Source: Serripes groenlandicus | Lineage: Eukaryota; Mollusca; Bivalvia; Cardiida; Cardiidae | Reading direction: 5' to 3' | Assembly (NCBI GenBank): GCA_031761405.1 | Contig: JASEVX010000085.1 | Location: 372,001-436,000, forward strand | DNA: 64,000 bases | Shown: positions 55,991 through 64,000 of the stretch, piece by piece | Layout of the letters: the number at the start of each line of letters is the position of its first letter | Numbering within the stretch: position 1 is the first letter of the stretch | Position numbers and translations under genes: made by a program | The notes under the pieces: model-generated | Databases searched by the model: none | Told to the model about the DNA's origin: nothing | Seen by the model: the letters and a program-made list of their open reading frames with translations, nothing else

Positions 55991-56309
55991 AGAATGTCAT
56001 GAAACAACATGCACTCAAACAGAAACAATTCTAAGCTCTTGCCAATGGCAATATTGAGTTTTTTGCAAACAATTTCAGTTCGTCAACAGATGTCTCACCT
56101 GAAATTAGCATCGTTCGACTTTTAGTAACTGTTATCATACTATTCCAACAATCTTATTACATGGACAATGGGGTCTCCCGATTTGAACATAGAAGAGTCT
56201 AATTTAGGAAATTCGGCGTTGAAAGAGTTAACACCATTTCCATGATTCATAAGTCGATCCGCAAATTCTCAGTCTGTATTAACGAAACTCGACTTTTTGA
56301 GGAGTCTCG

Positions 56310-56503
56310 AGTAAACCCTTTCCTACATATACAGCTTTCTTACGCCTCTGCAGCGGACGACTTTTGAAAACACTATGGAAAGGAGAAATTGCTCAGAACG
56401 ATGTTTTTCAAATTTTGCAGTAATTAAACCTACAATTATACTAATTTTGAGTAAACATTTTCAAAGCCGTCTGCTGCAAATTTGTCGTATGTGGAAAAGG
56501 GTT
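56310..56503. mobile_element. MITE-A variant with core deletion
   Basis: Left end AAACCCTTTCCTACATATAC, right end CGTATGTGGAAAAGGGTTAA; the hairpin's second arm is missing after TTGCTCAGAACGA. Confidence 0.8.
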
Positions 56504-56552
56504 AAATGAATCAACATTTCCAAAAGTCCTATCCGTCTTTTACCAATAGGCT

Positions 56553-56822
56553 ACCCTCTCGGTTGTGCAGTGGTAGAGCGTTGGCCTCAGGTGCGGGATG
56601 TCGCGGTTTCGATCCCCAGCCGGCTAATATATACCAAAGGCTTTAAAATTGTTAGAAAATGGTTCCCTCCTTGGCGCTCAGGCTTGCGGGGTTGGAATTA
56701 CGACTGATTGGTTGGTGTCAGGATAAATGGACCAGTGGTGCTGGTAACTTACCCAGGACACACCGTGATATAGCTAAACAATTGTTGAAAGTGGCGTAAA
56801 ACACAAATCAATCGATCGATCA
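56553..56822 (+). mobile_element. tRNA-derived SINE-A, full-length
   Basis: Box A region TCGGTTGTGCAGTGGTAGAG, box B CGGTTTCGATCCCCAGC, complete body, and an AATCAATCGATCGATCAA tail. Best full-length copy in the window. Confidence 0.92.
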
Positions 56823-57594
56823 AGCAACCAATACACCAATGGGCTAAACAGTTTATATAGAATTATATCCCAGTGCGTTGGGACAAAAACATGTGGAGAA
56901 AGTAGCCAGTTGAGAGAAAGCAAAAACATACATAATAAGATGCACTTAGCGCGGGGATATAATTGGAGTACTGTTGAATGAAGGCATTCAGCTCCATTCA
57001 ATTAACCCGCAACCACAATCACCTAGGACAAAATAAGAAGTTCAAAAATCAAAATGTTGGTCAAAGGAGATATCGCACAAAATGATTTATTCCTTCTTTT
57101 CCAACACTTTTTCTCAATTTTTTATCTTCATATACTTCCTCAAATTAATTCAAAGCAGACGACAAATAAAACAACATACATGTATCATGTTTATATGTGT
57201 CTTCACAGGATTTTTTTTTCTTTTAATGTATTATGTATTTATATATATATTTTTTAATTATGCAAAAAAGATGTACAATCCATCAGCATACATGTATGAA
57301 TACATTTTACAATTTAACAATTTCCGGTCGAATAAAAGAATGAATCGAAGAGAATGGCCCTCCATAACCCTTACACTGCTGCATGCTGAAGAAGGAGGGT
57401 TTTAAAAACAATAGTGATTTTGATGGGACCGCTCGTGACGAGCTGTCGTATCTGAACTTGCATCGCCTTCCATCCCAATAGTGTACATGAAAAACCCTAT
57501 CCGATACTGTATTTGGAATATCCCAACATGAATAGCATGAGGTTCCATTTTTAAGGCTAAACAGTGTAAAGATTATTAACTGATCAGCCCTTCG
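56823..57594. other. Unassigned AT-rich sequence
   Basis: A stretch at ~56,880-56,990 (AACATGTGGAGAAAGTAGCC) vaguely resembles the SINE-B body. No gene: the frames at 57,054-57,405 and 57,307-58,053 have no domain or run into the minisatellite. Confidence 0.5.
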
Positions 57595-58160
57595 ATATAC
57601 AATATACAGCATGTATATGCGTTTATATACAATATACAGCATATGTATGCGTGTATATACAATATACAGCATGTGTATGCGTGTATATACAATATACAGC
57701 ATGTATATGCGTGTATATACAATATACAGCATATGCATGCGTGTATATACAATATACAGCATGTGTATGCGTGTATATACAATATACAGCATGTATATGC
57801 GTGTATATACAATATACAGCATATGTATGCGTGTATATACAATATACAGCATGTGTATGCGTGTATATACAATATACAGCATGTATGCATGTATATGCGT
57901 GTATATACAACATGTGTATGCGTGTATATAAATTATACAGCATGTGTATGCGTGTATATACAATATACAGCATGTGTATGCGTGTATATACAATATACAG
58001 CATGTGTATGCGTGTATATACAATATACAGCATGAGTATGCGTGTATATACAATATACACTATACAGCATGTGTATGCGTGTATATACAATATACAGCAT
58101 GTGTATGCGTGTATATACAATATACAGCATGTGTATGCGTGTATATACAATATATGTTAT
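57595..58160. repeat. 30-bp minisatellite, about 19 units
   Basis: Unit GTGTATATACAATATACAGC + ATGTGTATGC, with ATGTAT/ATATGT/GTATAT variants that alternate every three units in the first half (90-bp higher-order period). Irregular spots at 57,880-57,935 and 58,050-58,070. All overlapping open frames on both strands come from the repeat. Confidence 0.95.
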
Positions 58161-58225
58161 ATGTATATGAAACGAAGGCCTAAGTATACATACATAAACT
58201 AAATACTTATCAGATAAACGCAGCA

Positions 58226-58330
58226 GTCATGGTGAATTCCCTTGGACTGGATTCGTTACCCAGGGATCATGAAAAAAGTGAACTGTCACCGTGATATAAG
58301 TATTATAATGTTGAAACGGCATACAACAAA
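58226..58330 (+). mobile_element. SINE-C tail fragment
   Basis: AATTCCCTTGGACTGGATTC, CGTTACCCAGGGATCATG and GTGAACTGTCACCGTGATAT. Confidence 0.65.
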
Positions 58331-58520
58331 CAAAACAAACTTTCAGCTGCACTTCAAAGTAAACAGTATATTTTGCTTTTCGCGTCACCCCTTCTGCTGT
58401 TGAACAATGTGCGTTATCTATGTGAACATCATTCTTTTCAAAACACAACATTTAAAATGCCACAAAACCAGTAGGATTACTCTTCCATTTTTATTTCGTC
58501 CAACAAGTTTAAACATATCA

Positions 58521-58775
58521 TTGAGCCTTCCCGCGAGAAAACCAACATTATGGTCTCTGCGTAATGTATCCACCTAGATCAGCCTGCGCAGACTGATCCG
58601 GGCCGACACATTCCGTCTGAGGGGAAAGAGGTATAGAGTAATGATTCCTAAAACAGAAAATCTACAGGATGCGAACATTATCTATCCGGGTAAGCCTGCG
58701 CGGCATACTTAGGCTGATTCGGGTCGATACTTTACGCCGAGTCCATAATGTTGGTTTTCTCGCGGGACGGCTCAT
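58521..58775. mobile_element. Fold-back MITE-C, full-length
   Basis: Ends TTGAGCCTTCCCGCGAGAAA / TTTTCTCGCGGGACGGCTCA. Interior GAGTAATGATTCCTAAAACA. Confidence 0.9.
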
Positions 58776-59044
58776 ATGACCTTTATATACCAAACCCGGT
58801 TCAAATAAAAGTTTAATGTCCATCAAGTAAATATTACAGGCCGTCAGCAAAAATGTAGTTTATTCGTCTGTCGAATATAATACAAATCAAACATTACATA
58901 TTTTCACAAGTAACGAAACCTACATCTTTATATTGTTACCGCAAGTCAACCCAGACAAAACGAAGGCAACATTTTGTCTGAAGACAGCCGCAACATCACA
59001 AAATGCGTCAAGTTTCATTTTAGCATTGTCATAATACTTTAATC

Positions 59045-59225
59045 CTTTTACCCACAGGCGCCGCTATAGCAGACGACTTTTGAAAACATTATGACGAAAG
59101 GTGAAATTCCTCATTTCGAGGAATTTCACCTTTTGCCACAGTGTTTTCAACTTTTTACTTTTTTTAATCTTATTAATCGAGAGTGTTCACATTTTTGCCA
59201 AGATGTTTTCAACTTCCTCTGCTAC
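59045..59225. mobile_element. MITE-A-like element with perfect core hairpin
   Basis: Core AAAGGTGAAATTCCTC / GAGGAATTTCACCTTT with a 5-nt loop. GCAGACGACTTTTGAAAACA left. Outer ends worn. Confidence 0.75.
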
Positions 59226-59640
59226 ATATTTTGATATTTAGATATTTAGAGCTAATCGAACGCATCCCCGCTATGCTATATTTTTAGAGCTCATTGAACG
59301 CATCCCCGATATGCTATAATGTTTTAGAGCTCATTAAACGCATCCCCGATATGCCATATTTTTAGAGCTCATTAAAGGCATCCCCGATATGCTATATTTT
59401 TCGAGCTCATTGAACGCATACCCGATATGCTTTCTGTAAAGAGCTCATTTGAATGCATCCCCGATATGCTTTATTTTTAGAGCTCATTAAACGCATCCCC
59501 GATATGCTATATTTTTAGAGCTCATTAAACGCATCCCCGATATGCTATATCTTTAGAGCTCATTGCACGCATCCCCGATATGCTATATATTTAGAGCTCA
59601 TTGAACGCATCCCCGATATGCCATATTTTTAGAGCTAATT
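59226..59640. repeat. ~40-bp satellite, left part
   Basis: Units TTAGAGCTCATTGAACGCAT + CCCCGATATGCTATATTTT, about ten copies. Confidence 0.95.
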
Positions 59641-59642
59641 AA

Positions 59643-60371
59643 GCCGTGGTCACATATTACGTAGTTGAACGTAGTGGGGAATGACCGTAGTTGGTCGTAG
59701 TTGAACGTATTAAACGTAGTTGAACGTAGTTACACGTAGATAACCGTAGTTCAACGTAGTAATGAACGTAGTTTAACTTATGATTTGCCCGTAGTAAGCA
59801 CATAATTTTTCAACATGTTCAAAAATTGGTTACGGTTAAGTACGATGTTTTGAACCTACTGTGACCGTAGTTTGAACGTAGTTGACCTTAGTTAACCGTA
59901 ATTGACCCTACTTAACCGTAGTATGTACCGTAGTTGACCGTAGTACCTGCCAAAACACATCAACACTACGGTTAACACTAAGGTCAACTAGGGATCTACT
60001 AGGGTTTAACTACGTTCGTCAACTTCTAAAAGCACAATGACTGTACCTTACCCGTACTGCGCAGGCGCAGCCACAATGTTTTACCGTAGTTTAACGCAGT
60101 TGATCCCAATTTACCGTAGTTGCACGTACTTAGGACGTAGGTTAGACGTAGTGATACCCTAGTTAACCCTAGCCACTGTGCTCGTAATTGAATGTAGTTG
60201 ACCGTACTTACACGTAGTTCAACCTACTTAGACTTTCTATATTTCCTCTTTTAGCCAATTTTGAACCTTCGAACGTACTTCAACCTATTTGACCGTAGTA
60301 ATACTACGGCAGACTACGTTTGAAATGAACTACGGTCAACTACGTGCATGACCGTAAATGTGACCATGGCT
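59643..60371. mobile_element. Fold-back element inside the satellite, TTAA-flanked
   Basis: Ends GCCGTGGTCACATATTACG / ATGTGACCATGGC(T) with TTAA at 59,639-59,642 and 60,372-60,375. The interior is a degenerate field of CGTAGTTGAAC / ACCGTAGT words that run as ACTACG complements in parts. No coding frame. Confidence 0.85.
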
Positions 60372-60900
60372 TTAAACGCGTCCCCGATATGCTATATTAT
60401 TGAACGCATCCCCGATATGCTGTATTTTTAAAGCTCATTGAACGTATTCCCGATATGCTATATTTTAAGATCTCATTGAACGCATCCCAAATATACTAGA
60501 TTTTTAAAGCTCATTGAACGCGTCCCGATATGCTATATTTGTAGAGCTCATTGAACGCGTTCCGATATGCTATATTTTTAGAGCTCATTGAACGCATCCC
60601 CGATATGGTATATTTTTAGAGCTCATTGAACGCATCCGCGATATGCTATATTTTTAGAGCTCATTGAACGCATCCCCGATATGGTATATTTTTAGAGCTC
60701 ATTGAACGCGTCCCGATATGCTATATATTTAGAGCTCATTGAACGCATCCCCGATATGCTTAATTTTTAGAGATCTTTGAACGCATCCCCGATATGCTAT
60801 ATTTTTTAGAGCTCATTGAACGCATCCCCGATATGCTATATATATTTAGAGATCTTTGAACGCATCCCCGATATGCTATATTTTTAGAGCTCATTGAAAA
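60372..60900. repeat. ~40-bp satellite, right part
   Basis: Same unit as 59,226-59,640, resuming directly after the insertion; about 13 copies, a few with CGCGTCCCGA or GATCTTTGAACG variants. Confidence 0.95.
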
Positions 60901-60988
60901 CACCAGAGGAAATCGCCTTTGATTTGAAGCATACTTGTGATACAAAGTTGAAAACATTGCGGTTATAGGATTAATTGATTGTTTGGGC

Positions 60989-61238
60989 TTTTAACGCCGT
61001 TTTCTTTTAGCAAATTATCAGTTTATCACGGCGGCCAGTTCACCTACTCACGTGTTTCCTTGTTTTCTCGCCTCAGTACTCCACACACCAGACTTTCCAA
61101 GCATCTTGTTTCATTTTCACATAGACTGTAAGCCCATTGGCGGAAGACAAAGGCCGCTTATCACATCGGCTTTAATCAAACGTTTGAACGAATGTTGACC
61201 GAGCTTGGGTTCGAACTGACAACCCCTGGATCGACGGC
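60989..61238 (-). mobile_element. tRNA-derived SINE-B, antisense
   Basis: CCGAGCTTGGGTTCGAACTG and CAACCCCTGGATCGACGG (complement of head), with body AAGCCCATTGGCGGAAGAC. 5' head incomplete. Confidence 0.85.
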
Positions 61239-61375
61239 GCGGTAATAGGAAAACATTCTTGTCTTCAGTACTTTCTTATTTACCCGCACTATTTTCAAAA
61301 GCCGTCTGCTTCGCGTAGGCGCCAGTATCCGTCTTCATCAGCCCTGCGTTCAATGTAGATAGTAGCTCACGGTCT

Positions 61376-61606
61376 TTAACCTTTCCCCTCATATAGACGA
61401 TTTATGAAAGGATAACCTATGACTAAAAGTGGAAAACATTGTGACAAAAGAAGAAATTGCTCAAAACGAGCAATTTCTCCTTTTGCCACAATGTTTTCCA
61501 CTTTTAGTCATAGGTTATCCATTCAATTATAGAGATTTTTCTATTTTCTGACAAAATATGTTTAAAGTCGTCTGCTGCAGAATTGTCGTATGAGGGAAAG
61601 GGTTAA
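61376..61606 (-). mobile_element. MITE-A copy converted to a 53-bp-arm hairpin
   Basis: TTAA borders. From 61,410 to 61,520 both halves are the same sequence in inverse orientation (GGATAACCTATGACTAAAAG ... CTTTTAGTCATAGGTTATCC), about 53 bp per arm with only two mismatches, loop AAAAC. Confidence 0.92.
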
Positions 61607-61689
61607 CTGTTTGTACACGTAGGGTAAACGCTGTGATTTGATTGGCTACCGTTTTCTATCGTAACATTTCACTACAATCTTTCTTTTTA

Positions 61690-61902
61690 AACATTTCCCG
61701 CATACAACAAATCTGCAGCAGACATCTTTGAACACATAACATTATGGGAATCTGTATAAATAAAGGTACAGTTATTGAAAACAAGTGAAAATATTATGGC
61801 AAACGGAGAAATTGCTCGTTTTGAGAAATTTCTCCCTTTAGTTTTCGAAAGTCGTCTGCAGTAGAGGTGTCAAAAAGCGTCTATATGTGGGAAAGGGTTA
61901 AA
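61690..61902 (+). mobile_element. MITE-A variant, diverged
   Basis: AAACATTTCCCGCATACAAC left end; GTGGGAAAGGGTTAA right; core GAAATTGCTCGTTTTGAGAA. Confidence 0.8.
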
Positions 61903-61944
61903 CAGAAATATAATAAAGTCTAACAGTCTGCATGCATTGAACTG

Positions 61945-64000
61945 TCACTTAGCTTTCTGTTCACATATAAATATTCGTAAATACTGTCCACTTACTACCT
62001 ATTCAGTCTCAAAGTACGACTAGAAATATTCGTACATAATGTGCACACCCATTCTGTCTCATAATACGACTAGAAATATTCGTACATAATGAGCACTTAC
62101 TACCCATTGAGTCTCATAGTATGACTAGAAATATTCGTAAATAATGTGAACTTTCTACCCAATCTGTCTCATAATACGACTATAAATAGTTGTAAATACT
62201 GTGCACTTACTACCCATTCAGTCTCATAATACGACAAGAAATATTCGTACATAATGTCCACTAACTACCCATTAAGTCTCATAGTATGACTAGAAATATT
62301 CGTAAATAATGTGAACTTTCTATCCATTCAGTTTCATAATACGACTATAAATATTCGTAAATACTGTCCACTTACTACCCATTCAGTCTCATAATACGAC
62401 TATAAATAGTTGTAAATAATTTGCACTTACTACCCATTCAGTCTCATAATACGACTAGAAATATTCGTAAATAATGTGCACTTACTACCCATTCAGTTTC
62501 ATAATACGACTATAAATAGTTGTAAATAATGTGCACTTACTACCCATTCAGTCTCATAATACGACTATAAATAGTTGTAAATAATGTGCACTTACTACCC
62601 ATTCAGTCTCACAATACGACTAGAAATATTCGTAAATAATGTGCACTTACTACCCATTCAGTCTCATAATACGACTATAAATAGTTGTAAATAATGTGCA
62701 CTTACTACCCATTCAGTCTCATAATACGACTAGAAATATTCGTAAATAATGTGCACTTACTACCCATTCAGTTTCATAATACGACTATAAATAGTTGTAA
62801 ATAATGTGCACTTACTACCCATTCAGTCTCATAATACGACTATAAATAGTTGTAAATAATGTGCACTTACTACCCATTCAGTCTCACAATACGACTAGAA
62901 ATATTCGTAAATAATGTGCACTTACTACCCATTCAGTCTCATAATAAGACTATAAATAGTTGTAAATAATGTGCACTTACTACCCATTCAGTCTCATAAT
63001 ACGACTATAAATAGTTGTAAATAATGTCCACTTACTACCCATTCAGTCTCATAATACGACTAGAAATATTAGTACATAATGTCCACTAACTAACCATTCA
63101 GTCTCAGAGTACGACTAGAAATATTCGTAAATAATGTGCACTTACTACCCATTCATTGTCATAATACGAAAGTTCACATAGAAATATCCGTAAATAATGT
63201 GTTCTTACTACCCATTCAGTTTCATAATACGTCTAGAAATATTCGTAAATAATGTGCACTTACTTCCCATTCAGTCTCATAATACGACTAGAAATATTCG
63301 TAAATAATATGCTTACAGCCCATTCAGTTTCATAATACGACTAGAAATATTCGTAAATAATATGCTTACAGCCCATTCAGTTTCATAATACGTCTAGAAA
63401 TATTCGTAAATAATGTGTCCTTACTACCCATTCAGTCTCACAATACGACTAGAAATATTCGTAAATAATATGCTTACAGCCCATTCAGTTTCATAATACG
63501 ACTAGAAATATTCGTAGATAATGTCCACTTACTACCCATTCAGTCTCATAGTACGAAAGAAATATTCGTAAATAATGTGCACTTACTTCCCATTCTGTCT
63601 CATAATACGACTAGAAATATTCGTAGATAATGTTCACTTACTACCCATTAATTGTCATAATACGAAAGTTCACATAGAAATATTCGTAAATAATGTGTTC
63701 TTACTACCCATTCAGTCTCATAATACGACTAGAAATATTCGTAGATAACTTACTACCCATTAATTGTCATAATACGAAAGTTCACATAGAAATATTCGTA
63801 AATAATGTGTACTTACTACCCATTCAGCATCATAATACGACGGTTCACATATAAATATTTGTAAATAATGTTCACTTACAACCCATTCAGTTTCATAATA
63901 CGGATAGAAATATTTGTAAATAATGTCCACTTACTTCCCATTCTGTCTCATAATACGACGAGAATATTCGTAGATAATGTTCACTAACTACCAATTCAGT
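61945..64000 (+). repeat. ~55-bp satellite, runs off the window
   Basis: Unit TAATACGACTAGAAATATTC + GTAAATAATGTGCACTTACT + ACCCATTCAGTCTCA. Two main variants (CTAGAAATATTCG and CTATAAATAGTTG) alternate in the 62,330-63,050 stretch, giving a higher-order pattern. From ~63,150 units with AAAGTTCACATAGAAATA occur. About 37 units are in view. Confidence 0.95.

Noticed and set aside
57307..58202. Several long frames of CCILYIHAYT / CVCVYIQYTA type on both strands
   Set aside because: They arise from the 30-bp minisatellite, which keeps several frames open at once.
61945..64000. Regularly spaced repeats suggesting CRISPR, and TAATACGACT resembling a T7 promoter start
   Set aside because: The full ~55-bp unit is repeated without unique spacers, so it is a satellite. 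The T7 match covers only the first ten bases and is a coincidence of the unit.

Overview
This window looks like a stretch of an AT-rich, repeat-dense bivalve mollusc genome. The basis is spliced eukaryotic genes, several tRNA-derived SINE families, TTAA-flanked and TA-flanked MITEs, and repeats of the kinds I associate with bivalves (AGGTCA-rich units; 'GTGAGCTATTGTGATCG...GTCCG' units). Species cannot be fixed from sequence alone. Very little of the 64 kb is host gene. Most six-frame open frames lie inside repeats.

Layout. 1-11.4 kb is repeats: a 5'-truncated LINE (2.7-4.6 kb), SINEs, MITEs, and a 32-unit 28-bp minisatellite (8.5-9.4 kb) that looks like an expansion of the box-A head of a neighbouring tRNA-derived SINE. 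11,491-15,398 is a non-autonomous TIR element inserted into an older MITE.

16,238-28,808 is the most striking object. It is a 12.6-kb DNA transposon with long, nearly identical terminal inverted repeats and a perfect 6-bp target-site duplication (ACCGCG). It carries two convergent spliced genes: a plus-strand SAM-like/HECT ubiquitin-ligase gene (exons recognised at 17.0, 20.6, 21.2, 22.0 and 23.5 kb, with two reading-frame breaks) and a minus-strand transposase (SAM-like + helix-turn-helix + integrase core with an intact D,D,E triad, two exons). Both subterminal regions are arrays of about 21-bp units containing TATATAAAG, pointing inward.

28.8-40.4 kb is again repeats (SINEs, MITEs, a pogo/Tigger-like 865-bp element at 34.4-35.2 kb). 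41.05-42.23 kb holds the one clear host gene: an intronless-looking Fer3-like bHLH transcription factor with a TATA box, an initiator and four upstream AUGs in its leader. 43-57 kb is SINE/MITE territory plus one possible small minus-strand gene (51.2-51.5 kb). 57.6-64 kb is dominated by three tandem arrays (30-bp, about 40-bp and about 55-bp units). The second is split by a fold-back element and the third runs off the window.

How parts fit: the transposase and the HECT protein are enclosed by the same TIRs and both carry a SAM-like segment. I infer that they form one mobile system in which a transposon-encoded E3 ligase may act with, or on, its transposase or host factors. The rest of the window is mainly non-autonomous passengers of other superfamilies (piggyBac-like, Tc1/mariner/pogo-like) and SINEs.
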